Part shown: positions 26,917-36,134 of the stretch, piece by piece
Layout: each line of letters opens with the position of its first letter
Position numbering within the stretch: position 1 is the first letter of the stretch
DNA from: Actinomyces sp. oral taxon 170 str. F0386
Lineage (GTDB): Bacteria > Actinomycetota > Actinomycetes > Actinomycetales > Actinomycetaceae
Reading direction: 5' to 3'
DNA: 64,000 nt
Assembly (NCBI RefSeq): GCF_000195595.1
Contig: NZ_GL882540.1
Coordinates: 1-64,000 of the forward strand
Program-made: the position numbers and the translations under genes
Notes under the pieces: generated by a model
What the model was told of the DNA's origin: nothing
What the model saw: the letters and a program-made list of their open reading frames with translations, nothing else
Database searches by the model: none

Positions 26917-26970
26917 GCCCAGATCAACGGCGGAACTGTTTGGTTGGACCGTTGTCCGCCAGATCTGGGC
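26917..26970 (-). terminator. Candidate terminator after DUF3107 gene
   Basis: GCCCAGATC (26917-26925) pairs with GATCTGGGC (26962-26970). An inner GGCGGA/TCCGCC pair stabilises a long hairpin. On the minus strand it begins 30 bp after the DUF3107 stop and is followed by CTTTGCC. Confidence 0.55.
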
Positions 26971-26999
26971 TCCTTGCGCGCTCGTCGAGAAGACGAGAC

Positions 27000-27215
27000 T
27001 CAGATACCGAAGCCGACCCGGCGGGGCTCGGCCTCCCCGAGCTCGACGTAGGCCAGTGAGCCGGCCGGGACGAAGACCTTGCGGCCCTTGTCGTCGGTGA
27101 GGGTGACGGCCTTGGTCTCGGCGTCGGCCACGGCGGCCAGCACCTTCTCCTGAGAGTCGGAGGTCTCCAGCGAGAGCTCGCGGCTAGCGTGCTTGATTCC
27201 GATCGTGACCTGCAT
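27000..27215 (-). CDS. DUF3107 family protein
   Basis: A 71-residue protein found throughout Actinobacteria. It begins MQVTIGIKHASRELSLET and ends with AYVELGEAEPRRVGFG, the two conserved ends of the family. It is a small beta-rich, probably soluble protein; an ATP-binding label is sometimes attached without clear support. The start has AGGAGTCCC upstream; an in-frame ATG five codons earlier lacks one. It is divergent from adnA, and in other actinomycetes DUF3107 is often close to DNA-repair helicase genes. Confidence 0.9.
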   Translation of the reverse strand: MQVTIGIKHASRELSLETSDSQEKVLAAVADAETKAVTLTDDKGRKVFVPAGSLAYVELGEAEPRRVGFGI

Positions 27216-27306
27216 GGGACTCCTTTGCATCGTCTGTGTGCCGTATTGAGCGGCGTACCGCCCATCGGGGGAGAGGGGCGTGAACCTGACCTGATCCTAG
27301 ATGTGC

Positions 27307-27335
27307 CCGGGGCGCTCGACGTCCGAGCGCCCCGG
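27307..27335. other. Strong hairpin in the divergent DUF3107/adnA region
   Basis: CCGGGGCGCTCG (27307-27318) pairs perfectly with CGAGCGCCCCGG (27324-27335) around a 5-nt loop. It lies upstream of both divergent genes and not after any stop. It could be a leader-RNA structure for DUF3107, an operator dyad, or a relic terminator. Confidence 0.45.
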
Positions 27336-27461
27336 AAACCGCGCCGTTTCGCCTCACGCGGACAGGTGAGTCGTCGGCTTCCTGGGTGTTGAGGAACGGC
27401 CCTCGGTGACGATCCTTTAACGGTGCGCGTTCATGTCAGCGGCCCGTGATGAGATGGTCCC

Positions 27462-30400
27462 ATGTCCCAGGACCCTGTTCGTCTCCTCCCGCCCGCAGAG
27501 GTGCCGGAGCTCCCCGTTGCCGACGCCGATGGGCGCCGGGTCCTGGATCGTGTGGCTGAAGGGGACAACGTCGTTGTCCTGGGGGCGCCTGGGACCGGCA
27601 AGACCTCGCTCGCCCTGAGGCTGCTGGCCGAGGCGGTCGCGGGTGGCCGGGACGCTCTTCTGCTCGCACCCACCCGCGCGCGTGCGGACTGGCTGCGTGG
27701 GCGAGCCGCCCTCCTGCTGCGAGAGGGATATGGCGACGGCGTCGTGCGAGTGCGTACCCCCGCCGCTCTCGCCCTGACGATCCTGACCACCTCGCTGACC
27801 AAGAGGCCTGCCCCGTTACCGGCCCCGGTTCTCCTGGCCGGTGCGGAGGAGGACTCGGTCCTGGCCTCCATGATCAGTGTCATCAGCTGGCCCGGGCTCC
27901 CCGCTGAGACGACCGGTTCGAGGGCCTTCCGCTCCGAGCTTCGCAATCTTCTGGCGCGCGCCGGAGAGCTCGGCATCACTGCTGACGAGCTGGCTGATCT
28001 GGGGCGCCGGCTCAACGTCCCCATCTGGGGACCCGCTGCCGAGCTCCTGCGCACCTGGGACGCGCAGGGCAGGCCCAGCGCCGACCGCAGGGCCCAGACC
28101 CGCAAGATGGACACCGCCCGCCTCCAGGACCGAGCCGTGGAAGCCCTGCGATCCTGGGACTCCGACGCCGTCACGGACCCTCCGCCCGTCCCGGACCTCG
28201 TTATCGTCGACGACTACCAGGACTGCACGGCCGCCACCGCCCGGCTCCTGACGGCCCTGGCCACCCCGGACCCTGATGGGCACCGGGCACAGATCGCGGT
28301 GCTGGGAGACCCGGACGTCGCTGTCGAGACCTTTCGTGGTGGTACACCCAGCCTGCTCGTGGCCGCCGAGGATCACTCGGGACTGGGGGCGAGCCGCCTG
28401 CAGCTGACCACCTGCTACCGGGGTAACCCGGAAACCGCGTCGGTGGTCGCCGACCAGAGCGCCCGGGTCCCGGTGACGGGCACGGCCTCTCACCGGCAGA
28501 CGGCCCTGGCTCCCCCTCGATCGTCGTCACGCCTCTCGGAGGAACCCGAGAGGGAAGGGACGGCACCGGTCGGCGTCGAGGCGATCCTGGCCTCCTCCGT
28601 CTGGCAGGAACGTGCCCACGTCGCCCGGGCCCTCAGACTCGAGCACGTCCACCGCGGCACTGCCTGGTCGCAGATGGCCGTCATCGTCCGCAGCTCCGCC
28701 GACGCCGAGTCACTGGCCAGGGACCTGCGCAGACGGGGTGTGCCCCTGGCCTCCCGTACGCCCGCGGTACTCCTGCGCGCGGAGCCCGCGTCGGCGGCGC
28801 TCCTGGACATTGTGCGCGCCGCCGTCTCCGACCAGCTGGGGGGCGGCGGCGAGCTGCCGCAGCGGGAGGCCTCCGTCAACCTGCTCACCAGCCCCCTGGT
28901 GGGGCTGACCACCATGGATCTGCGCCGACTGCGCCGCAGGCTGCGCCAGGACATGGACACCGCGGGCAAGGGCGACGGTCGAGCTGAGTCCGCTGAATCC
29001 TCCGTGTCGTCTGAGTCAGCCGGGTCCGCCACGGCCACCGAGGCCGCCACGAGGCCCGGTGCTCGGACCGGAGCCGATACCGTACTCCTGTCCCTGGTGG
29101 CCGACGCCGGTCAGGCCGCTGCTTTTGCCCGGTCCCTGGATGGGGAGTCCCTCGGCGTCCAGGCGAGCCAGCTCCTCACCGCCGCCCGGATCATCGAGGC
29201 CCTGCGCACCCGCCTGCACGGCACACCCGACGACGCACCTCGTGATGTCGAGGCCCTCCTATGGGCCGCCTGGGCCGCATCCGGCAGGGCTGAGGCCTGG
29301 CGGTCCGTTGCCCTGCGATCCTCCAGCAGCTCAGTACGCTCGTTGCTGTCCGAGGCCGCCGAGCACGACCTCGACGTCGTCACCACGCTGTTCAAGCGTG
29401 CGGAGGTCTGGGCCGAGCGCCACCCCGGCCAGGACGCGTCCAGCTTCCTGGCCGAGCTCGACGCCGAGGTCCTGCCCTCGGACTCCGTCGCTCCCCGGGG
29501 ACGGCGCCCGGAGGGTGTCGCCGTCATGACCCCGGCGCGCTGCGCGGGCCAGGAGTGGGAGCTCGTCGTTGTGACCGGGCTGGAGCGGGACCGCTGGCCG
29601 GACCTGCGCCTGCGGGACTCCCTGACTCGCACCGGCCTCCTCGTTGACGCGGTCACCGACCGTCTGCCGGCAGGAGCTAACGGCCCGGAAGCCGCGAGCG
29701 AGGGCAGTGGAGCCATCGCGGCTGCCCGTGCCCAGGTACGCGCCGACGAGCGCCGCATGCTCATCATGGCCCTCTCCCGCGCCACCCGCCGTCTTCTGCT
29801 GACAGCCACCGCCGACGCCGAGCACGCCCCGTCGCCCTTCCTGACAGAGATCGCCCAGGCCATTGGGATCCACCTGACCGACTCCGACGGTGCTCCGATC
29901 CTCGCCCCCGACACCGGAGACCTCATCCTGCGTGGCCTGGTCGGGGAGCTGCGCCACGCGGCCGTTGCCGGAAACCTGGAGACGGCCACCCCCACAGAAC
30001 GCCAGCGCGGCCGAGCCGCCGTCGAGCTGCTGGCGGATCTCGCCCGCCAGGATGTTCCCGGCGCCGACCCGGCCGCCTGGATCGGCGCGACTGGTCCTAC
30101 CTCCACCACCCCCCTCGTTGCCAAGGGGGAGAGAATTCGGGTGAGCCCCTCCGACGTCGAGGGCCTGGCCGCCTGCCCGCTTAAGTGGTTCCTGAACCGC
30201 AACGGCGGCTCGGCCCCTGCCAGCGACGCCCAGGCCCTGGGGAGCCTCATCCACGAGATCGCTGAGCGGGCGGAGAGTGAGCACCTGCGCGGTGCCGCCC
30301 TACGGGCGGCCTTCGAGGAGCGCCTGGGTGACCTCGGCTACCCCGACACCTGGCTGGGGGGCCTGGCCGCCGAGCGCGCTCGCGCCATGATCGAGCGCCT

Positions 30401-31085
30401 TGACGCCTACCTGACCGAGTGCGATGCCCTGGGGGTCCGCGCCGATGTCGAGCATCCCGTTCGCGCCGACGTCGACATCCCTCTTCAGGTCCTCAGCCCG
30501 GAGGTCCGAGGCCGGGTCGGCGTCCGGATGTCGGTGGGCGGCCTCGATGCCGTCCCCGTCAGGATATCCGGGCGTATTGACCGGCTCGAGCACCTGGGTG
30601 ACCACGCGGGACAGGACTTGGACGACCCTGCCGCACCCGCTGGGAACAGCAGTGCGCGCGTCATCGACCTCAAGACCGGGCAACGTGTCCCCAAGGACGT
30701 CCAGCGCCACCCCCAGCTGGCCACCTACCGGCTCGCCCTGGCCTCGCAGGGCCGCGACGTTACTGGCGGAGCCCTCGTGCTGCTCGGCAAGGAGCCTTCC
30801 AAACGATCCGGTGACGGCTACGTCCTGGTCCCACCGGGTGCCGCACTCGACCCCAGCCCCGCATCCCAGGAGCCTGCGGACCGGCCCGGAGACGAGCCCA
30901 ACGACGGAGACCCGGACGCCTCGGCTGAAGTCCGTGAGGAGTACTGGGCCGAGGACCTCCTGGCCGGTGCGGCAGTGTCCGGCCTGGGTCCCCTGCTTGA
31001 GGCCCGCACCGGGGAGCACTGTCGCACCTGCATGGTCAAGGACTCCTGCCCCGTCCAGATCGAGGGAAGGAGAGTCGTCTCATGA
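27462..31085 (+). CDS. adnA: AdnA-like helicase/nuclease subunit (AdnAB)
   Basis: A 1207-residue protein with a UvrD-like motor fused to a RecB-type nuclease. Walker A is GAPGTGKTS and Walker B IVDDYQDC. Motif III is degenerate (GDPDVAVETFRGG), motif VI reads MALSRATRRLLLTA, and motif V (CAGQEWELVVVTG) is also atypical. The nuclease has GSLIHEIAERAE, GRIDRLEH, the DxK in IDLKTGQ, and QLATY. Cysteines in LAACPLKW and CRTCMVKDSC have the spacing of an AddB-type Fe-S clasp. AdnAB resects double-strand breaks in mycobacteria, where AdnA's motor is auxiliary. The stop overlaps the adnB start. It may be annotated simply as a UvrD/PD-(D/E)XK protein. Confidence 0.88.
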   Translation: MSQDPVRLLPPAEVPELPVADADGRRVLDRVAEGDNVVVLGAPGTGKTSLALRLLAEAVAGGRDALLLAPTRARADWLRGRAALLLREGYGDGVVRVRTPAALALTILTTSLTKRPAPLPAPVLLAGAEEDSVLASMISVISWPGLPAETTGSRAFRSELRNLLARAGELGITADELADLGRRLNVPIWGPAAELLRTWDAQGRPSADRRAQTRKMDTARLQDRAVEALRSWDSDAVTDPPPVPDLVIVDDYQDCTAATARLLTALATPDPDGHRAQIAVLGDPDVAVETFRGGTPSLLVAAEDHSGLGASRLQLTTCYRGNPETASVVADQSARVPVTGTASHRQTALAPPRSSSRLSEEPEREGTAPVGVEAILASSVWQERAHVARALRLEHVHRGTAWSQMAVIVRSSADAESLARDLRRRGVPLASRTPAVLLRAEPASAALLDIVRAAVSDQLGGGGELPQREASVNLLTSPLVGLTTMDLRRLRRRLRQDMDTAGKGDGRAESAESSVSSESAGSATATEAATRPGARTGADTVLLSLVADAGQAAAFARSLDGESLGVQASQLLTAARIIEALRTRLHGTPDDAPRDVEALLWAAWAASGRAEAWRSVALRSSSSSVRSLLSEAAEHDLDVVTTLFKRAEVWAERHPGQDASSFLAELDAEVLPSDSVAPRGRRPEGVAVMTPARCAGQEWELVVVTGLERDRWPDLRLRDSLTRTGLLVDAVTDRLPAGANGPEAASEGSGAIAAARAQVRADERRMLIMALSRATRRLLLTATADAEHAPSPFLTEIAQAIGIHLTDSDGAPILAPDTGDLILRGLVGELRHAAVAGNLETATPTERQRGRAAVELLADLARQDVPGADPAAWIGATGPTSTTPLVAKGERIRVSPSDVEGLAACPLKWFLNRNGGSAPASDAQALGSLIHEIAERAESEHLRGAALRAAFEERLGDLGYPDTWLGGLAAERARAMIERLDAYLTECDALGVRADVEHPVRADVDIPLQVLSPEVRGRVGVRMSVGGLDAVPVRISGRIDRLEHLGDHAGQDLDDPAAPAGNSSARVIDLKTGQRVPKDVQRHPQLATYRLALASQGRDVTGGALVLLGKEPSKRSGDGYVLVPPGAALDPSPASQEPADRPGDEPNDGDPDASAEVREEYWAEDLLAGAAVSGLGPLLEARTGEHCRTCMVKDSCPVQIEGRRVVS

Positions 31086-34000
31086 CCCCCGCTGTCTCCC
31101 GTGAAATCACCCCGCAGGCGCTTGCGGCCTCGCTCGGGATCCACACTCCCACCGAGGAGCAGGCGCGCGTCATCGCCCACCGGCTGAGCCCGCTCCTGGT
31201 CGTCGCCGGTGCCGGCTCAGGCAAGACCGCCACCATGGCGCAACGGGTCGTCTACCTGGTCGCCACCGGGCAGGTCCGTCCCGACCAGGTCCTTGGACTG
31301 ACCTTCACCCGCAAGGCCACTGCCGAGCTCGACCAGCGCGTCGCCTCCCGCCTGACCGGCCTCGGTGCCGCCGGCATGCTCCCGGCCACCGCACCCGACG
31401 GTGCCGAGACCGGTGGCGACACTGCCGACTCCACCGACGTCGGCGAGCCGATGATCGCCACCTACAACTCCTTCGCAGGCTCACTGGTGCGCGACCACGG
31501 CCTGCGCATCGGCGTCGACCCCGACTCGACCCTCATCACCCAGGCCCGATCCTGGCAGATCGTCACCTCCCTGCTCGAGGCGCGCACGCTTCCGCTACCG
31601 AGTGAGAGCCTCATCCACAACGCGAGTGCCGCCCTGGTCCTGAGCGACGCCCTGAGCCAGAATCTGCTGAGCCTCGATGAGGCCGCCACGGACCTGGCCG
31701 ACCTGACCGAGCAGTTCACCGCCCTGGCCGCCATCAAGGGCTGCAAGACCCTGGTCGGCAAGGCACCCGCGGTCATGAGCGAGTGGGAGGCACTGCTCGA
31801 CGTCGTCGCCGAGCTGCAGGGCTACAAGCGCCGCCACGGCCTGCTCGACTTCGGCGACCAGATCGCCCTGGCCTGCGCCATTGCCGAGTCCGTTCCTGAA
31901 GCGGCCGCCCAGGTGCGTTCCCAGTACCCCGCGGTCCTGCTCGACGAGTTCCAGGACACCTCGGTGGCCCAGGTTCGGCTCCTGTCCGCCCTCTTCGCCG
32001 ACTCCGGGGTGACCGCCGTCGGCGACCCCCACCAGGCCATCTACGGGTGGCGCGGGGCGAGTGCCGGGGCCCTGGACACCTTCCACCAGCGCTTCAACCC
32101 CACCGGTAGTTCCGGCACGCCGCCGGCCGACGCCGCCCCCGTCCTGGATCTGTCAACCTCCTGGCGCAACGACTCCACCATCCTCGAGGTGGCCAACGCC
32201 GTCTCCGAGCCACTGCGCTCCGGCGTCGTCCAGGATGGTGACCCCATGGGGGAGCACATCGCCGTCGCCCCTCTGCGAGCACGCTCCGTCTCCTTCGGCC
32301 TGGAGCCCGGGGCGGTCCACGGAGCCTTCCTCCAGGACCCGGTCGAGGAGGCCCGTACTGTGGCCGCATTCCTCGCCGAGCGCTGGTCGCCCGGCGCCGA
32401 GATGGCCGTCCTGTGCCGGACCCGGACGCAGATGGAGCCCATCGCAGCTGAGCTGGAGGCGGCGGGCCTGCCTTACACGATCGTCGGTCTGGGCGGGATG
32501 CTCTACGTGCCCGAGGTCGCCGACGTCCGTGCCCTGCTGACCGCCGCCTCCGACCCCGAGCGTGGAGACCGGGTGGTCAGGCTCCTGACCGGCTTCGGCA
32601 TCGGTGCCGGCGACCTGCGCGCCCTGGCGACGCTGGCCCGCGAGGTCATCAACCCCACCCCGGAGCCGAGCCGGAACGGCACCGAGGGCCGAGCCTCCCA
32701 GGACGAGGCCGACTCTCCGCTGCTCAGTGAGGCCCTGGACACCTTGCTGCGATGGGACGAGGAGGGCGTGGACCAGCCAGTGCCCGACGTCGTTCACGAC
32801 CTGACCGCGGCGGGGCGGGCTGTCGCTCTGCGCACCGCCCGAGCGATCAGATGCGTCCGGGAGGCCATCGCCCTGCCCCTGCCCGACCTCGTCACCCTTG
32901 CCGAGCAGGTCCTCGACCTCGACATCGAGATCGCCGCACGCGTCGGTGACCCGATGGGGCACCGGGCCCTCGACTCCTTCCAGGAGACGGCTCTCACCTT
33001 CGCAGCCGACACCGACGCGGCCACGCTCACCGGGTTCCTGGAGTGGCTCGACGCCGCTGAGGAGCAGGAGGACGCCATGACCGCCCCCGAGGTGGACACC
33101 TCGCCCGGAGCGGTCCAGCTCCTCACCGTCCACGCCGCCAAGGGCCTGGAGTGGGACGTCGTTGCCGTACCCGGCATGGATGAACAGGTCTTCCCCTCCT
33201 ACACCAGCAGCGTCAAGGAGGACCTGCGCGTGGTGGAGACCGGCTGGATGGGCAGCACCTCGACCTTCCCCTTCCCGCTACGGGCCGACGCCGACGACCT
33301 TCCCCCCTTCACCGTCGGAGACCTCGACCCGGCCGTCACGGACAAGCCCCTTCTGACCGAGACGATGAACGCCTACAAGGAGGCCCTGGGCCGTCAGAGC
33401 CTGCGCGAGGAGCGCCGCCTGGCCTACGTGGCCTTCACTCGGGCCCGCCACGAGCTCCTCCTGACCGGTTCCCACCTGTCCAAGACCGCATCCAAGCCCC
33501 GTCGGCCCTCACGCTTCCTCACCGAGCTCCGACGGCGTGACCTGCTCGCCACTTACGGTGACGGCTGGGTCGACTTCGATGACTCCCGCCCCAACCCGCT
33601 GACAGCCCTCACCCAGGTGGGCACCTGGCCGCTCGACGCCGATGAGCCGGAGGCACCGGGCACCGGGACCCCAGGCACCAGGGGAGCGCACGGCGACGAG
33701 GAGACGCTCACGGACCGGGCCGGCGGCCTGCGTAGGGCCCGGTGGGCGGCTGCCGCTCAGGTCGCGGCCGCCATGAGCGATACGAGACCCACTGAACCGG
33801 CTTCTGCAGAGCCGTCTGCCCCTGCCCAGGTCGCGCAGACGAGCGATGAGACTCTGCAGCGCTGGCAGCTCGAGGCGGGACTCCTCCTGGCCGAGCGCGC
33901 CAGAGCCACAACGGCCACGTCTACTGTCCGCCTGCCCGAGCACCTGGCCGCCACCCGCCTGGACGACCTGCGTGCTGACCGGCAGCGATTCGCCCTCGAC

Positions 34001-34522
34001 CTGCGCCGGCCTCTCCCGCCCGAGCCACGCGCCGCGGGCCGGCTCGGAACCGTCTTCCACGACGCCGTCGCCCAGCGCCTGAGCGCCAGAGGCACCCTGT
34101 TCAGCCTGGGGGAGGCGGGCGTCCCGGACAATCTCGACCCCCAGGACCGGGCTCGTGTCGAGCGCTGGCTGGACACCGCCGAGAACCTGTCGCTCCTGGA
34201 CGACTACGTCCTGGCCGAGACCGAGACCGACCGGGAGATCACCGTCGGCGCCACCACCCTGCGCTGCCGCATGGACGCTGTCTTCCGTCGCGTGGACAGG
34301 GCCGGTTGGCTCATCGTCGACTGGAAGACCGGGCGCCGCCAGGTCCCCGTGGACCAGCTCAGTGTCTACGTTCACGCCTGGGCGGCCTCCCAGGGCGTCC
34401 CCGTCGGCTCGGTGCGCGCTGTCTACGTGTACGTCGACTATCCCGGAGGTCGCGTCGACGAGCTCACCGATGCGGACCTGCTCAGTCTTGACCAGATCGA
34501 GTCAGCTCTGACAGTGGGGTAG
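31082..34522 (+). CDS. adnB: AdnB-like helicase/nuclease subunit (AdnAB)
   Basis: A 1146-residue UvrD-type helicase with a C-terminal RecB-like nuclease, the partner of the upstream AdnA. Motifs are canonical: Walker A AGAGSGKT, Walker B LLDEFQDTS, GDPHQAIYGWRGAS, VHAAKGLEWDVVAVPG and AYVAFTRARHELLL. The nuclease has GTVFHDAV, the DxK in IVDWKTGRRQ and QLSVY. The complete motor set and the vestigial one in AdnA match the division of labour known for mycobacterial AdnAB, where AdnB is the lead translocase. Its ATG overlaps the adnA stop by four bases. A linker of about 130 residues before the nuclease is Ala/Glu/Pro-rich. Confidence 0.9.
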   Translation: MTPAVSREITPQALAASLGIHTPTEEQARVIAHRLSPLLVVAGAGSGKTATMAQRVVYLVATGQVRPDQVLGLTFTRKATAELDQRVASRLTGLGAAGMLPATAPDGAETGGDTADSTDVGEPMIATYNSFAGSLVRDHGLRIGVDPDSTLITQARSWQIVTSLLEARTLPLPSESLIHNASAALVLSDALSQNLLSLDEAATDLADLTEQFTALAAIKGCKTLVGKAPAVMSEWEALLDVVAELQGYKRRHGLLDFGDQIALACAIAESVPEAAAQVRSQYPAVLLDEFQDTSVAQVRLLSALFADSGVTAVGDPHQAIYGWRGASAGALDTFHQRFNPTGSSGTPPADAAPVLDLSTSWRNDSTILEVANAVSEPLRSGVVQDGDPMGEHIAVAPLRARSVSFGLEPGAVHGAFLQDPVEEARTVAAFLAERWSPGAEMAVLCRTRTQMEPIAAELEAAGLPYTIVGLGGMLYVPEVADVRALLTAASDPERGDRVVRLLTGFGIGAGDLRALATLAREVINPTPEPSRNGTEGRASQDEADSPLLSEALDTLLRWDEEGVDQPVPDVVHDLTAAGRAVALRTARAIRCVREAIALPLPDLVTLAEQVLDLDIEIAARVGDPMGHRALDSFQETALTFAADTDAATLTGFLEWLDAAEEQEDAMTAPEVDTSPGAVQLLTVHAAKGLEWDVVAVPGMDEQVFPSYTSSVKEDLRVVETGWMGSTSTFPFPLRADADDLPPFTVGDLDPAVTDKPLLTETMNAYKEALGRQSLREERRLAYVAFTRARHELLLTGSHLSKTASKPRRPSRFLTELRRRDLLATYGDGWVDFDDSRPNPLTALTQVGTWPLDADEPEAPGTGTPGTRGAHGDEETLTDRAGGLRRARWAAAAQVAAAMSDTRPTEPASAEPSAPAQVAQTSDETLQRWQLEAGLLLAERARATTATSTVRLPEHLAATRLDDLRADRQRFALDLRRPLPPEPRAAGRLGTVFHDAVAQRLSARGTLFSLGEAGVPDNLDPQDRARVERWLDTAENLSLLDDYVLAETETDREITVGATTLRCRMDAVFRRVDRAGWLIVDWKTGRRQVPVDQLSVYVHAWAASQGVPVGSVRAVYVYVDYPGGRVDELTDADLLSLDQIESALTVG

Positions 34523-34535
34523 CAGTGGCAGCGGG

Positions 34536-35849
34536 CTAGGAGTCGTCCTCGTCGTCGACGCGCACCATTGCCACCGGGTTGGTGACGGCGTCGGGCTCCG
34601 CGGGCTCGCGCTCCCCTGGTACCGGCGCCAGCCGGGGCGTGGCCGGCTCCACCAGCGGCGCGTCACCCACCTGGGCGGCCAGATCCTCCAGCATCGCCAC
34701 CGCGTCATTGATGACCGGCTTGTCCCCGGTCCTCACCCCGTGCAGCAGCCAGCGCGCCAGGCTCAGCTCACTGACCAGCTCGGCCCGCTCGCGCAGGTGC
34801 CGGTCGACACCCTCGGAGCGGGCGATGTCGTAGGCGTCCTCGATGGAGTCCAGGCAGTCCACCGGCGCCGAGGAGTACACCCAGGCCAGGTCCTCAGCCG
34901 GGTCACCCACATGCGCCTGCGACCATCCGCGCACGGCCACCACCGTGCCCCCGGCCACCAGCACGTTCTCCTCGGCGAGATCGCCGTGGACCACTGTGGG
35001 GCGGAAACGCCACAGCGCCGTGTCCTCCAGAGCCTGCTCCCAGCGTCCCAGCAGGGTCGGCGGGGTCTTGCCGGTCGCAGCGGCGTCGTCCAGCAGGCTC
35101 AGCCAGCGCCGGCGTACCTCCTCGGCGTCATAGACCGGCATTCCCGCCTCGGAGATCACCGTCATCGCCAGCTCGTGGATCTCACCGAGGGCCTTGCCCA
35201 ACCCCGCCGACATCCCCGGGCCCGGGCGGAGCGCCTCCACCGGGATCGGCTTGCCCTCCACGTGCGATCGGACCTGGACGTGGGCGCCCTGCTGGCGCAG
35301 GGACCCGGCGACGCGAGGCACGTCGAAGGAGAGCCGTCCGTCGTCGACGACCCGGCCGATGCGGCGCAGTACCTCGGCCTCCGCCTCCAGGGATGCGCCG
35401 ACGGCGTCGGTGCGCGCCTCGTGGACCTCCCAGTGCCGACCCTGGGTGTCGATCACCCCGGTGATGTGCCGCTCCGGCGTCTCGGACTGCGGCAGCGCCA
35501 GCCGAGCCGGGTTGAGGCCGGCCACCGTGACCGTCGCCATCGCGGCCAGGGCCAGCGCGGAGTGGTGAGGACGAGGAGCCGCAGCGGGCTCGGACTGCGG
35601 AGCCGACTGGCTCTGCCGCGGTGGCCCGGCTGATGCGCCGGGCAGCGGTGCGACGACGACAGGAGCACGGTACTCGTCGTCATGACCTCCGGAGTGCTCA
35701 GTCCGGTGCCCGCTGCGCTCGTCGCGACTACCGGCAGCCGGAGCCGCAGCATGCTCGACGTCGGAGGCCGCCTCGTCGGTGAGGCTGCCGACACCGCCGT
35801 CGACGTCGGTGGTGCCGGGGGCGTCCGGGGACTGCGGAGGCTGTGACAT
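34536..35849 (-). CDS. Phosphotransferase (APH-like kinase fold) protein
   Basis: A 437-residue protein. The first 110 residues are acidic and disordered. The rest has an aminoglycoside-phosphotransferase fold with the catalytic loop VVHGDLAEENVL and the later GDPAEDLAWVYSS. The segment that normally holds a metal-binding Asp (ID[WF]) reads AVRGWSQAHVGDP, so this Asp is replaced by Gly. The start at 35849 is where similarity and composition begin to make sense; the frame is open to 35927. It is convergent with adnB, 13 bp apart. As remembered, a gene of this family lies between adnB and nudC in many actinomycetes. Substrate is unknown, and it may not be an active kinase. Confidence 0.82.
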   Translation of the reverse strand: MSQPPQSPDAPGTTDVDGGVGSLTDEAASDVEHAAAPAAGSRDERSGHRTEHSGGHDDEYRAPVVVAPLPGASAGPPRQSQSAPQSEPAAAPRPHHSALALAAMATVTVAGLNPARLALPQSETPERHITGVIDTQGRHWEVHEARTDAVGASLEAEAEVLRRIGRVVDDGRLSFDVPRVAGSLRQQGAHVQVRSHVEGKPIPVEALRPGPGMSAGLGKALGEIHELAMTVISEAGMPVYDAEEVRRRWLSLLDDAAATGKTPPTLLGRWEQALEDTALWRFRPTVVHGDLAEENVLVAGGTVVAVRGWSQAHVGDPAEDLAWVYSSAPVDCLDSIEDAYDIARSEGVDRHLRERAELVSELSLARWLLHGVRTGDKPVINDAVAMLEDLAAQVGDAPLVEPATPRLAPVPGEREPAEPDAVTNPVAMVRVDDEDDS

Positions 35850-36134
35850 GGTCCAACCGTAGGCGACAGGTCCTATATCTCGCAGGACAGCCGCGCCCGT
35901 CCGCTGGCGGCAAACGTCGAGAACCATGGGACCCCGCCCGACGAATCTGCAAGGCTCTCCGAGTTATCCACAGCCCTCGTTGAGATAGTGGCCATTTCGT
36001 GACCAGGTGGCCTAGAGTTTATGGGTGACATCGGTCACCGACCGGCCGGTGTTCCGGGGTTCAACGCTGAACCCCCGCTGGTCGATCCTCAATCATCCTC
36101 CCCTTCCCATCCACAACACACGCTGAGAGGCATC

